From Paenibacillus nanensis (GTDB taxonomy: Bacteria; Bacillota; Bacilli; Paenibacillales; Paenibacillaceae), in the NCBI RefSeq assembly GCF_003583765.1, contig NZ_QXQA01000004.1:62001-126000 (forward strand): DNA of 64,000 nt, given 5' to 3'. Shown here piece after piece: positions 9,252 through 17,657 of the stretch. Each line of letters opens with the position of its first letter. Position 1 is the stretch's first letter. The position numbers and the translations under genes are program-made. The notes under the pieces are model-generated. The model was not told where the DNA came from, did no database searches, and was given only the letters and a program-made list of their open reading frames with translations.

Positions 9252-10112
9252 TTATTCGACGGTTTCTATCGTTGCCGGATCTATAAATACGTAGCCTTCC
9301 GCTTCAATTTTGGAGAGCAGCTCATCGAGCGCGTCCGCCGTCCATTGCAGCTCATGCATCAGGATGTTGGCGCCTGGATGCAGCTGCTCCATTACATTTT
9401 TGACAACAACCTCCGGTTTATCCCGGGCGGAGCTGTCCCAATCGAGCGATCCGTTCGACCACGTCATATATAGAAGGCCGTGCTTTTTGGCGACTTCTTT
9501 GACAGCCTCGTCCCCTGCGCCAAATGGCGGCCGGAAAAATTTCGGTCGCGCACCGGTCAGCTCCTCTACAGCTGTCTGCACACTTCCAATTTGCTCCTCG
9601 ACGACGGAGGCCTCTTCATTTTTCAAATTGATATGATCATAGGAATGATTGCCGATTGTTCCGCCGCGCTCAAATATTAGCTTCAAAAGCTCCGGGTTTT
9701 GTTTGACCCGGTAGCCGTTGACGAAAAAAATCGCTTTCGCGTTATGTTTATCCAGCGTATCCATCAGACTTTCGATGATGGCTTCATCCTTCGGACCGTC
9801 ATCGAAGGTAAGCAGCACGGCTTTGTCGGGAACATCGTCCCGGATGGGCACGAAGCGGTAAACCTCGTTGAGCCGGTAAAGCGGCTGCTGAATCGCTTCC
9901 GTGTCCGGGGCAGGGGCAGCCGTGGGCGTCGGAGCTGCAGCTGCGGAGACGGTAACGGCAGGATCGCTAGCGGCAGGTTCGGAAGAAGCAGGCTCATCCG
10001 CCCGCTCCATTAAGACCGCGTTGGACGCGGCAGTATCGCTTTCGCCGTTCGAGCAGCCTGCAAGGCCTGCCACAAGGATAAGGGCGATAAAAAATGTCCA
10101 TTTTTTGCGCAT
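9252..10112 (-). CDS. Polysaccharide deacetylase lipoprotein (NodB domain)
   Basis: 286 residues. The signal peptide ends in a lipobox (LAGLAGC, Cys 20), followed by an Ala/Pro/Glu-rich linker (about 30-75) and a NodB-type deacetylase domain. Motif 1 is TFDDGP (102-107), motif 2 is HSYDH (156-160, metal ligands) and motif 3 contains RPPFG. It should remove acetyl groups from peptidoglycan or another cell-surface glycan. ATG 10112 is chosen because GGAGG lies six bases before it; other in-frame ATGs upstream lack this. Confidence 0.88.
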   Translation of the reverse strand: MRKKWTFFIALILVAGLAGCSNGESDTAASNAVLMERADEPASSEPAASDPAVTVSAAAAPTPTAAPAPDTEAIQQPLYRLNEVYRFVPIRDDVPDKAVLLTFDDGPKDEAIIESLMDTLDKHNAKAIFFVNGYRVKQNPELLKLIFERGGTIGNHSYDHINLKNEEASVVEEQIGSVQTAVEELTGARPKFFRPPFGAGDEAVKEVAKKHGLLYMTWSNGSLDWDSSARDKPEVVVKNVMEQLHPGANILMHELQWTADALDELLSKIEAEGYVFIDPATIETVE

Positions 10113-10268
10113 TTTTTCCTCCATATGAAGCGAGTATCGTGATGTCTTCGCTAACATTCTAACATAAGATCGGAATTTGCGGACTGCATCGTTTCCTTTA
10201 TTTATATCGCATGGCGGGCAGGCCGAGGGGTCAAACTACACCTGTATTCGAATAGGAGGTGTCTGACG

Positions 10269-10586
10269 ATGAGAATGAGTGGAATTATGCTAGGCGGACT
10301 TCTCGGCGCCGCGGCTACTTTATATCTTTCCCGGAAGCGTCCAGGCGCGATGGCGTGGGCGTCGAGCGCAATGTCCGATATCGCAAGCAAATCCGTAACG
10401 AAAGTAATGAACGGCGGATGGAAAAAGGAGGCTGCAGCGGCACTTGCCCCAAAGCACTCCGAAGATACCGCCGCAAAATCCGCAGCCGCTTGGGAGCAAA
10501 TTAACGCGATTGTTGAGAGCGACCCGTCCGTAAAGCGGGAAGTGAACAAAATTAAAGCGGAATCGTCTTCCCATTCCCACCATTAG
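10269..10586 (+). CDS. Small membrane-associated protein, unknown
   Basis: 105 residues, ATG after AGGAGGTG. The N-terminus has a short glycine-rich hydrophobic stretch (about 5-20: GIMLGGLLGAAATLYL) followed by a basic and polar tail ending in Ser/His. It resembles YtxH-type small proteins in layout, but I see no clear family motif. It is a single gene with its own terminator. Confidence 0.65.
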   Translation: MRMSGIMLGGLLGAAATLYLSRKRPGAMAWASSAMSDIASKSVTKVMNGGWKKEAAAALAPKHSEDTAAKSAAAWEQINAIVESDPSVKREVNKIKAESSSHSHH

Positions 10587-10605
10587 TGTGTTCATTCAGC
10601 TCGTG

Positions 10606-10659
10606 AAGAATCGGTGCGGCAGCTTTCCTTTGAAAAGCGCCTTGCCGATTCTTTTTTTT
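10606..10659 (+). terminator. Intrinsic terminator
   Basis: The arms AAGAATCGG and CCGATTCTT enclose an inner stem (GCGGC / GCC-type pairs) and are followed by a run of eight T. It ends the 105-residue protein gene. Confidence 0.85.
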
Positions 10660-10791
10660 CAGCCAAATCTAGTGCAATCGTGTTCCAGACATGATAAAGT
10701 AATTACATAGCCAGTATGAGTCCATTTTATGCACATTCGTGCTTCAGATTCATACGCTATTACGACAGATGCTGCAAAGGAGGATCCTGTC

Positions 10792-11406
10792 ATGAAAATC
10801 GAGCGACTTAGTCAGGACCGAATACGGATTTTCCTGACGTTCGACGACTTGCTCGAACGGGGGATCCAGAAGGACGATATGTGGCGCGAGCCGCCTAAGC
10901 TTCACGAGCTGTTCCTGGAAATGATGGAGCAGGCTTATACGGAGCTCGGCTTCGATGCGAGCGGTCCTTTGGCGGTTGAAGTGCTGGCAATGCCAGCCCA
11001 AGGCATGGTCATCATCGTGACCCGCGGCAAATCGAACCACGCGGGAGATGAACGTTCGAGAGAAGAGGACGAATTGGAAGACGATATATACGATATGGAA
11101 GTGACAATGGAGGAAAGCGACGTTGTCATGTACGCGTTCCGCGATTTCGAAGACGTGATCTCAGCCGCGAAGCAGCTGAAAGCTTCCGCATTGACCGAAA
11201 GCGGCAGACTGTACTCGTACAACGGCAAGTGGATTCTCGCCATCGAACCGGCGTATGTGGACGCTTCGAAGCATCAAGCGGTTATCGCCCTTCTTGCGGA
11301 ATACGGGGAAGCGGTTTCCGTAACGTTCGCAATGCTGGAGGAGTACGGAAAGGTCATCATGGCCGAATCTGCGGTGAAGGAAATTTGCGAGCACTTTCAA
11401 TTTTAA
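10792..11406 (+). CDS. mecA: Adaptor protein MecA
   Basis: 204 residues, close to the family length. The N-terminal MKIERLSQDRIRIFLTFDDL region is the target-binding domain. An acidic linker (EEDELEDD, about 85-95) leads to the C-terminal ClpC-binding domain. MecA delivers substrates such as ComK to ClpCP for degradation. ATG 10792 has AGGAGGATCC upstream; an in-frame extension to 10729 has no ribosome site. Monocistronic, with a terminator right behind. Confidence 0.93.
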   Translation: MKIERLSQDRIRIFLTFDDLLERGIQKDDMWREPPKLHELFLEMMEQAYTELGFDASGPLAVEVLAMPAQGMVIIVTRGKSNHAGDERSREEDELEDDIYDMEVTMEESDVVMYAFRDFEDVISAAKQLKASALTESGRLYSYNGKWILAIEPAYVDASKHQAVIALLAEYGEAVSVTFAMLEEYGKVIMAESAVKEICEHFQF

Positions 11407-11426
11407 TGGGTAACCTCGCTTGCATA

Positions 11427-11473
11427 CAAGAACATCGATGGGCTGTGACATGAGCCCGGGGATGTTCTTTTTT
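11427..11473 (+). terminator. Terminator of mecA
   Basis: AAGAACATC pairs with GATGTTCTT around an inner GGGCT / AGCCC stem, followed by six or seven T. Confidence 0.88.
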
Positions 11474-11544
11474 CATAACGTCCTGTCCGAATAGCTAACG
11501 CCTATGGGGTCCATATTAGTTGTAGAACAAGGCGGAAGGGCAGG

Positions 11545-12792
11545 ATGGGTGAGACGATGAACGATGTACTGCATGCGACGCAGGTCGTGATCGAACAGGC
11601 GTTAAAAAGGCTGGGCTATGGGGAAGACATGATCGAATTGCTGAAGGAACCGATCCGGCTGCTCACTGTCCGGATTCCGGTAAAGATGGATAACGGCACA
11701 ACGAAAGTGTTTACCGGTTACCGTTCGCAGCATAACGACGCCGTCGGTCCTACAAAAGGAGGCGTTCGCTTCCATCCGGGCGTGACGGAGAAGGAAGTAA
11801 AAGCGTTATCGATTTGGATGAGCCTCAAATGCGGAATCGCCGATCTGCCATATGGCGGCGGAAAAGGCGGTATTGTGTGCGATCCCCGCAAAATGTCGTT
11901 CGGCGAGCTTGAACGTCTCAGCCGCGGCTATGTTCGAGCGATCAGTCAGCTGGTAGGCCCGACCAAGGACATTCCGGCTCCTGACGTGATGACCAATTCG
12001 CAAATTATGGCATGGATGATGGACGAATACAGCCGGATACGCGAGTTTGATTCGCCCGGATTCATTACCGGCAAACCTATCGTGCTCGGAGGCTCCAAGG
12101 GCCGGGAGACAGCCACGGCGCGCGGGGTTGTCATCATGATTCATGAGGCATTGAGGCTTAAGGGAATCCCGATCGAGAATGCGCGTGTTGTCATTCAAGG
12201 CTTCGGCAACGCGGGCAGCTATCTTGCCAAGTTTATGCATGAGGCCGGCGCAAGAGTAATTGGTATTTCCGATGTGAACGGCGCGTTGTATAATAAAGAC
12301 GGACTCGATATCCCTCACTTGCTGGATCGGCGCGATTCCTTCGGCAACGTGACGAATTTATTTTCGAATACGATTACGAACGCCGAGCTGCTGGAGCTGG
12401 AATGCGATGTGCTGGTTCCCGCCGCTATCGAAAATCAAATTACGGAACAAAACGCGAGCCGCGTGAAAGCCTCGATTGTCGTTGAGGCCGCGAACGGCCC
12501 GACGACGCTCGAAGCAACCCGGATACTGACGGAAAAGGGAGTGCTCCTCATCCCCGATGTGCTGGCAAGCGCCGGGGGCGTGATCGTCTCGTATTTCGAA
12601 TGGGTCCAGAACAACCAAGGCTATTATTGGGGCGAAGAAGAAATCGACGAAAAGCTTAAGCTCATGATGATTCGCGGTTTCGAGAACGTCTACGACATAC
12701 ATTTAACCCGCAAGGTCGATATGCGGCTTGCCGCTTATATGACCGGCGTTCGCAAATTGGCCGAAGCGGTCAGGTTCCGCGGGTGGGTGTAG
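11545..12792 (+). CDS. gudB: NAD-type glutamate dehydrogenase (GudB/RocG family)
   Basis: 415 residues, normal for hexameric catabolic glutamate dehydrogenases. The substrate-binding lysine region GPTKGGVRFHP, the catalytic lysine region LPYGGGKGG and the nucleotide fold GFGNAGSYLA are all intact. It converts glutamate to 2-oxoglutarate and ammonia. No internal duplication like that of the silent B. subtilis laboratory gudB allele is seen. ATG 11545 and ATG 11557 are both possible starts. gudB versus rocG cannot be told from the sequence alone. Confidence 0.92.
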   Translation: MGETMNDVLHATQVVIEQALKRLGYGEDMIELLKEPIRLLTVRIPVKMDNGTTKVFTGYRSQHNDAVGPTKGGVRFHPGVTEKEVKALSIWMSLKCGIADLPYGGGKGGIVCDPRKMSFGELERLSRGYVRAISQLVGPTKDIPAPDVMTNSQIMAWMMDEYSRIREFDSPGFITGKPIVLGGSKGRETATARGVVIMIHEALRLKGIPIENARVVIQGFGNAGSYLAKFMHEAGARVIGISDVNGALYNKDGLDIPHLLDRRDSFGNVTNLFSNTITNAELLELECDVLVPAAIENQITEQNASRVKASIVVEAANGPTTLEATRILTEKGVLLIPDVLASAGGVIVSYFEWVQNNQGYYWGEEEIDEKLKLMMIRGFENVYDIHLTRKVDMRLAAYMTGVRKLAEAVRFRGWV

Positions 12793-12807
12793 GAAAGCAG
12801 GGACAAG

Positions 12808-13503
12808 ATGCTTTTGTTTTCAGTTCTGACAGCGGCGATAGCGCCAGGCATATCGCTGCTGACTTATTTATACCTTCGGGACCGTTACGATTCCGAACCG
12901 ATTCATATGGTTGTGCGAATGTTCCTGCTCGGAATGCTGATTGTGGTGCCGATCATGGTGCTTCAGCGGGGCTTCCAAATATGGCTTGGGGACGCCGCTT
13001 TCGTGTCGGCTTTTGTGCAGTCGGCTTTTGTAGAAGAGTTTTTGAAATGGTTCGTGCTTTACCATGTCATCTACAACCACATGGAGTTTGACGAGCCTTA
13101 TGACGGCATCGTCTACGCCGCGTCCATCTCGCTCGGCTTTGCAACCGTAGAAAACGTATTGTATGCGATCTACTCGCCTTCATCCGTCGGAACGCTCCTA
13201 ATCAGGGCGGTGCTGCCGGTGTCCGGCCATGCTTTGTTTGGGGTTATGATGGGGTATTATCTTGGCAAAGCCAAGTTTGAGAAATCGTCCAAATCCATAT
13301 TGTTTCTTGCCATATCGTTTGTGCTCCCGCTCGCGCTTCACGGGTTGTATGACTTTATCATCATTGGAATCAAACAATATTGGGTATGGTTCATTATACC
13401 GTTCATGATCATCCTATGGATTTGGGGATTACGTAAAATGAACCACGCGAACGACCGATCGCCGTTCCGGCTTATGAGCCGGGAGGACGAGGTTAAATTG
13501 TAG
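12808..13503 (+). CDS. prsW: Glutamic-type intramembrane protease PrsW
   Basis: 231 residues, polytopic. The family hallmarks are present: VEEFLKWF with the paired glutamates (about residues 74-81), later membrane histidine motifs GHALFG and HGLYDF. In B. subtilis PrsW makes the first cut in anti-sigma factor RsiW. An ECF sigma/anti-sigma pair lies at 48.7 kb here but is not of obvious RsiW type. The gene starts 15 bases after gudB with a weak ribosome site and keeps the Bacillus position next to ypeB. Confidence 0.9.
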   Translation: MLLFSVLTAAIAPGISLLTYLYLRDRYDSEPIHMVVRMFLLGMLIVVPIMVLQRGFQIWLGDAAFVSAFVQSAFVEEFLKWFVLYHVIYNHMEFDEPYDGIVYAASISLGFATVENVLYAIYSPSSVGTLLIRAVLPVSGHALFGVMMGYYLGKAKFEKSSKSILFLAISFVLPLALHGLYDFIIIGIKQYWVWFIIPFMIILWIWGLRKMNHANDRSPFRLMSREDEVKL

Positions 13504-13549
13504 CGGATCCGTCTATACTTATTGTTATCTGGTATAACAGGAGGAATAT

Positions 13550-13708
13550 ATGGAAGCTGCTCGCGTAAAAGTTACGATTCGATGCAATGTATGCGGTGAG
13601 AAATTCGTTTTGAGAGGAAGACGGGACAAGGGCATGATCGATACGGGCTTTAAACAATGCATCTGCAATAATAGTAAAGATTTGGAGATTGAAGAGCATC
13701 CGGTTTAA
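13550..13708 (+). CDS. Tiny zinc-ribbon-like protein, unknown
   Basis: 52 residues, ATG six bases after CAGGAGG. It carries CNVCGEKF (C12, C15) and CICN (C37, C39) pairs that could bind one zinc. The rest is basic in the middle and acidic at the end. It occupies the place where sleB sits in B. subtilis (between prsW and ypeB). A terminator-like hairpin follows. No function recognised. Confidence 0.65.
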   Translation: MEAARVKVTIRCNVCGEKFVLRGRRDKGMIDTGFKQCICNNSKDLEIEEHPV

Positions 13709-13748
13709 TGCCCTTAATTCCGCTCGTAAATCCATACAGAATATGCAT

Positions 13749-13806
13749 AAAGCTCCTTTCGCGAATCCAAACTAACACCAGGTTTGGCATAAGAAAGGAG
13801 CTTTTT
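13749..13806 (+). promoter_or_regulatory. Hairpin that ends the zinc-ribbon transcript and buries the ypeB ribosome site
   Basis: Perfect 12-bp arms (13749-13760 and 13793-13804) contain a second stem CCAAAC/GTTTGG. The 3' arm holds the AAAGGAG Shine-Dalgarno sequence of ypeB and ends in a T run directly before the ATG at 13809. It can act as terminator, translation lock or both. Confidence 0.75.
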
Positions 13807-13808
13807 GC

Positions 13809-15164
13809 ATGTACAGTAGACTCAGCTCGATTATGTTTCCGATCGTAGCCGTACTGTTGATCGGCGCGGTTTATTGGGGTTATCAGGAGCATCAGGAAAA
13901 AAACTCGATTCTTATCAAGGCGGAGAACCAATATCAGCGCGCTTTTCACGATTTAACCTTCCACGTGGAGAAGCTGCATGAGCAGCTTGGCAATACGCTT
14001 GCGGTCAATTCGACCTCCAACGGGTATCACCGTAAAGGTCTGGTTAACGTATGGCGGTTGACGAGCCAAGCGCAAAACGAGATCAGCCAGCTCCCTCTAA
14101 GCTATTTGCCGTTTACGGAAGCGGAGGACTTTCTCTCCCACATTTCGAACTTCGCTTATAAGACGGCCGTTCGCGATTTAACAAAGCAGCCTTTGACGGA
14201 CAACGAGTACAAAACGCTGCAAACGTTGTATCAGAAGTCCAATGAAATCGCTAAAGATCTTCACCGCATGCAAGAGGATGTCATCAACGACAACCTGCGA
14301 TGGATGGATGTGGAGGTCGCGATCGCGCAGGACCAGCAGGAGAGCGGAAATATCATCGTCGACGGTCTGCGGAATGTCAACGAGAAGGTCGGCCAGTATC
14401 CGGAAATGGATTGGGGACCATCCGTCACTAGCTTATATGAGAAGAACACGATCAAGATGCTGAGCGGAGAACCTGCGAAGCCTGAAGAGGTGCGTGAGAA
14501 GGCGGCCCGGTTCATGCAGGTGGATCCTTCGCAGATCACCATTACGGAGAACGGCAAAGGAACCAAGTTTTCCTCGTATTCCGCCGTTGCTTTCCCGGAC
14601 GATCCGTCGCGCAAAATCCAAATGGATTTCACGCAAAGAGGAGGCGCCCAGCTCATCTGGTTTATGAAGTTCAGGGACCTTGGCGCGCCGAAGGTTTCGC
14701 TCGAGCAGGCGAAAGCGTCCGCGGATAAATTTCTCGAAGAGAAAGGATTTAAAGGGATGCGGGCGGTCAGCTATGACACGAACGATGTTTCGGGCACCTT
14801 TACTTACGTCAGCACGCAGAACGGCGTATTAATTTATCCGGAGAAGCTGACGGTTAAGGTCGCTCTGGATAATGGAGAAACGGTCGGCCTGCAAGCCAGC
14901 GAGTATGTGTACGAGCGGCATGAACGCAAAATGCCTAGCCCGATTATTGGAAAAGCGGAAGCGAGAAAGGCGCTTAATCCGGAACTGAAAGTGACGAAGG
15001 AGCAGCTTGCGCTGATTGACGGCGAAATGGGCGAGGAAGTGCTCTGTTATGAATTTACGGGCAGCATTAACGGCTCGAACTACCGGATTTACATCAATTC
15101 GGAGACGGGACTCGAGGAATCGATTGAAGAGATGACCTCCGAGGACCGCGCTGCCGCTTCTTAA
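13809..15164 (+). CDS. ypeB: Germination protein YpeB
   Basis: 451 residues, matching the family length. One N-terminal membrane segment (about 7-26) is followed by a helical extracytoplasmic region and C-terminal PepSY-type repeats (about 210-440). In Bacillus, YpeB is made in the forespore and is mutually required with the cortex-lytic enzyme SleB for germination. sleB is normally the gene just upstream but is not in this window. The ribosome site lies in a hairpin arm. Confidence 0.9.
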   Translation: MYSRLSSIMFPIVAVLLIGAVYWGYQEHQEKNSILIKAENQYQRAFHDLTFHVEKLHEQLGNTLAVNSTSNGYHRKGLVNVWRLTSQAQNEISQLPLSYLPFTEAEDFLSHISNFAYKTAVRDLTKQPLTDNEYKTLQTLYQKSNEIAKDLHRMQEDVINDNLRWMDVEVAIAQDQQESGNIIVDGLRNVNEKVGQYPEMDWGPSVTSLYEKNTIKMLSGEPAKPEEVREKAARFMQVDPSQITITENGKGTKFSSYSAVAFPDDPSRKIQMDFTQRGGAQLIWFMKFRDLGAPKVSLEQAKASADKFLEEKGFKGMRAVSYDTNDVSGTFTYVSTQNGVLIYPEKLTVKVALDNGETVGLQASEYVYERHERKMPSPIIGKAEARKALNPELKVTKEQLALIDGEMGEEVLCYEFTGSINGSNYRIYINSETGLEESIEEMTSEDRAAAS

Positions 15165-15210
15165 TAGTTCTTTTGGCATAAATATCGATATAGATCCCCT
15201 CCTTTTGTCA

Positions 15211-15219
15211 TGCTATAAT
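15211..15219 (+). promoter_or_regulatory. Extended -10 promoter of the PilZ gene
   Basis: TGCTATAAT gives a good extended -10, but no strong -35 is seen 17 bases upstream. It lies 26 bases before the TTG start. Confidence 0.4.
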
Positions 15220-15244
15220 GACTGAAGTATAGGAGGGGACTATA

Positions 15245-15904
15245 TTGTTGCCAAAGATTAATCAGATGCTGTATCTTCAAATCGCTTCTTCCGATGAAGA
15301 GGAGTCGGTTATCGAATACCGGTCCAGAATTGCGGATGAAGAAGACACCGCGCTACATATCGAGTATCCCCTGAGCCAGAAGACCGGACGCATAAAACGC
15401 CTGTTTCTCGGCGATGAATTGTCTGTCTATTTCGTTTCCGCCGACGGGGTAAAGCATTATTTCGACTCACATGTGCTCGGGTTTAAGGAAGACGAATCGG
15501 TTCGACTGGTCAGAATTATGAAGCCGGATCCCGAGAAGATGACGAAGGTTCAGCGCAGAAGCTTCCTGCGTGTGCCGGCGTATCTTGATTTGGCCGTCCA
15601 GTTGTCCAACAATGAACGTTTTGTATGCCAGACGGATGATGTGGGTGGAGGCGGGATTTCCTTTATTTGCGACCCCAAATGGCGGTTGGAAAGCGGATCG
15701 TCAATTAGCTGCTGGCTGCTTCTTCCTTACCGTAACGGTTCAATCGAGCACGTGCCGTTCAAGGCGGAAATCGTACGGGTACAGGACCTGGAATCGGGGC
15801 GGCTGCAAGCGATGAGCAAGTTTATTGAAATTAACGATTCCGACCGGGGAAAAATTATTCGCTATTGCTTCGAAAAGCAGCTTGAATTTCGAAATCGCAC
15901 TTAA
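15245..15904 (+). CDS. PilZ-domain c-di-GMP receptor (YpfA/DgrA-like flagellar brake)
   Basis: 219 residues with a TTG start seven bases after AGGAGGGG. It has an N-terminal YcgR-type domain (about 1-95) and a C-terminal PilZ domain with RRSFLRVP (the arginine c-di-GMP motif) and DDVGGGGISF (the D/N-x-S-x-x-G-like motif, with Gly where Ser is usual). It should bind c-di-GMP and slow the flagellar motor. The position after ypeB and before cmk matches ypfA in B. subtilis. Confidence 0.85.
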   Translation: MLPKINQMLYLQIASSDEEESVIEYRSRIADEEDTALHIEYPLSQKTGRIKRLFLGDELSVYFVSADGVKHYFDSHVLGFKEDESVRLVRIMKPDPEKMTKVQRRSFLRVPAYLDLAVQLSNNERFVCQTDDVGGGGISFICDPKWRLESGSSISCWLLLPYRNGSIEHVPFKAEIVRVQDLESGRLQAMSKFIEINDSDRGKIIRYCFEKQLEFRNRT

Positions 15905-15958
15905 ATGCATAAGTTCCGGAAAGTAAGGAATGCTATCCACAAAAAGGAGGCGTTCCCT

Positions 15959-16162
15959 ATGTACAAGCGGCTAAAGCACAGGCTGGATTGCATCCGCAGA
16001 TGCGACTTGCTGAAGCTGTCGGACCGGTTCAGCAAGCTGCTTCTGCAATTGGTGATCGCGCTGCTTATCTTGGTTCTAATGTCCCAGGTTGCATTGCAAA
16101 ACGACATAATCAGAGGCTTTATGACAAGCGCGGATCGGTGGGAAGGAACTCCCCTGAACTAG
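15959..16162 (+). CDS. Small membrane protein, YpfB-like
   Basis: 67 residues. The ATG at 15959 follows AAAAAGGAGG; upstream in-frame ATG 15905 lacks a ribosome site. It has a basic N-terminus, then one helix (about residues 27-45), then a short polar tail. The place between the PilZ gene and cmk is that of ypfB in B. subtilis; the assignment is by position and size only. Confidence 0.65.
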   Translation: MYKRLKHRLDCIRRCDLLKLSDRFSKLLLQLVIALLILVLMSQVALQNDIIRGFMTSADRWEGTPLN

Positions 16163-16172
16163 CGCTTCTCTT

Positions 16173-16201
16173 TTGCATCCTCAGGTAAACTGTGGTATAA
16201 T
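16173..16201 (+). promoter_or_regulatory. Strong sigma-A promoter before cmk
   Basis: TTGCAT (16173-16178), a 17-base spacer and TATAAT (16196-16201). It should drive cmk-plsC-rpsA. Confidence 0.8.
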
Positions 16202-16211
16202 TTTCACGTTC

Positions 16212-16231
16212 GCAGGCAATGCCTGCTTTTT
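16212..16231 (+). promoter_or_regulatory. Small GC hairpin with T run at the start of the cmk transcript
   Basis: GCAGGC-AAT-GCCTGC is followed by TTTTT. It starts only about four bases after the predicted transcript start, so it is an early pause or stability hairpin rather than a gene-end terminator. Confidence 0.45.
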
Positions 16232-16303
16232 CTTTGAAATGATAGAGAACCTCTCGTTTCATCGGGAAAGAGGCCGTCTTGATTTAAAGGGGGTAGACCG
16301 TAC

Positions 16304-17002
16304 GTGGCATTGCAAGAAGGTGACAGCGACCGTATCAACATCGCGATTGACGGGCCGGCAGGGGCCGGCAAAAGCACGGTCGCAAGGATGGTCGCCGGGC
16401 AATTAGGTTACGTGTACATCGATACAGGAGCGATGTACAGAGCCGTGACGCTAAGCGCGCAGCGCTTATCGATTACGGCCGAGCAAGAGCAGCGGTTGTC
16501 GGATATGCTGCACAGTCTCCGGATCGATCTGGAACCGGGGGTCAGCGGTCAATCCATCTTCGTCAACGGAGAAGATGTGACGCAGCTCATCCGATCCCGC
16601 GAAGTAACGCGCCAAGTGTCTTACTTTGCGGCCAGCGCCGTCGTTCGCAAAGTGCTGAGCGGCATGCAGCGGAATATGGCGGGACGCAAGGGAGTTGTCA
16701 TGGACGGACGCGATATCGGAACGCATGTTCTTCCGGACGCGGAGCTTAAGATTTTCCTTACCGCTTCCGTGAAGGAAAGGGCGCTCAGACGATTCAAGGA
16801 GCTTCCTGCCGATCAGTCCGTACCGCTTGAGCAATTGGAGAAGGAAATCGCCGAAAGAGACGCGTTGGACGAGCAGAGGGAAATCTCGCCGCTGGTTCGG
16901 GCCAAGGACGCCATCGAATTGGACAGCAGCCATATGACAATCGAAGAAGTTGTAGGCTCGATTGTGAAATTAAGCAGAACCAAATTGGCGGAGGCGAAGT
17001 AA
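16304..17002 (+). CDS. cmk: Cytidylate kinase
   Basis: 232 residues, GTG start after AAAGGGGG. The P-loop GPAGAGKST is at residues 17-25, followed by YIDTGAMYRA and the MDGRDIGTHVLPDA segment typical of CMP kinases. It makes (d)CDP from (d)CMP. It is followed three bases later by plsC and then the S1 gene, the common Firmicutes order. Confidence 0.95.
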   Translation: MALQEGDSDRINIAIDGPAGAGKSTVARMVAGQLGYVYIDTGAMYRAVTLSAQRLSITAEQEQRLSDMLHSLRIDLEPGVSGQSIFVNGEDVTQLIRSREVTRQVSYFAASAVVRKVLSGMQRNMAGRKGVVMDGRDIGTHVLPDAELKIFLTASVKERALRRFKELPADQSVPLEQLEKEIAERDALDEQREISPLVRAKDAIELDSSHMTIEEVVGSIVKLSRTKLAEAK

Positions 17003-17005
17003 ACT

Positions 17006-17581
17006 ATGTTATATGTCTTTTTTCGCTTCTTGCTAAGATGTATTTATTCGGTCCTTTTCCGCTTGAAAGCTATCGGAGTCGAGAATATTCCGAAAACCGG
17101 CGCAGTCATTCTGGCATCCAATCATATCAGCAATCTCGATCCGCCGACCATCGGGGTAAAAGTGCCTCGAAAGGTGCATTTTATGGCGAAGGAAGAACTG
17201 TTTAAAATTCCGGTGTTCGGCGCTCTTATTCGCGCGTTCGGGGCTTTTCCCGTCAAGCGCGGCGGAGTCAGCAAGGATGCCATCAAAGCCGGCATCACGC
17301 TGCTTAAGTCCGGCGAGGTCATGGGCATATTCCCGGAAGGCTCGCGCAGCAACGCGGGAGCAGCGAAGAAAGGCACGGCGATGATCGCGATGAGGAGCGG
17401 CGCTGCAGTTGTTCCGGTTGCGATCGTGGGGGGATACAAGCTATTCCGCCAAACGAAGGTATGTTATGGCAAGCCGATCCAGCTTTCCGAAATTATTGAT
17501 GAATCATCTCCAGACGTTTTGGATCAAGCGATGGATGTTGTTATGGCTCGCATTCAGGAGCTTGCCCGGCAGCATCAATAA
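17006..17581 (+). CDS. plsC: 1-acyl-sn-glycerol-3-phosphate acyltransferase
   Basis: 191 residues. The catalytic motif NHISNLDPP (NH-x4-D type) and the phosphate-binding FPEGSRS are intact, with a hydrophobic N-terminal anchor. It makes phosphatidic acid from lysophosphatidic acid, completing the work of PlsY, which is also in this window. It is cotranscribed with cmk. Confidence 0.93.
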   Translation: MLYVFFRFLLRCIYSVLFRLKAIGVENIPKTGAVILASNHISNLDPPTIGVKVPRKVHFMAKEELFKIPVFGALIRAFGAFPVKRGGVSKDAIKAGITLLKSGEVMGIFPEGSRSNAGAAKKGTAMIAMRSGAAVVPVAIVGGYKLFRQTKVCYGKPIQLSEIIDESSPDVLDQAMDVVMARIQELARQHQ

Positions 17582-17585
17582 GTTG

Positions 17586-17623
17586 TTTTAAAACCGTCAT
17601 CTCTAAAGAGATGCGGGTTTAAA
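17586..17623 (+). promoter_or_regulatory. Hairpin in the plsC-rpsA spacer
   Basis: CATCTC-TAAA-GAGATG is extended outward by CCG/CGG and AAA/TTT pairs with single-base bulges. There is no T run. It ends about 20 bases before the AGGAGG of the S1 gene. Possible roles are RNA processing or autogenous control. Confidence 0.4.
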
Positions 17624-17657
17624 TAAAGTTGGGGTATGAATCGAGGAGGTTATTTCA

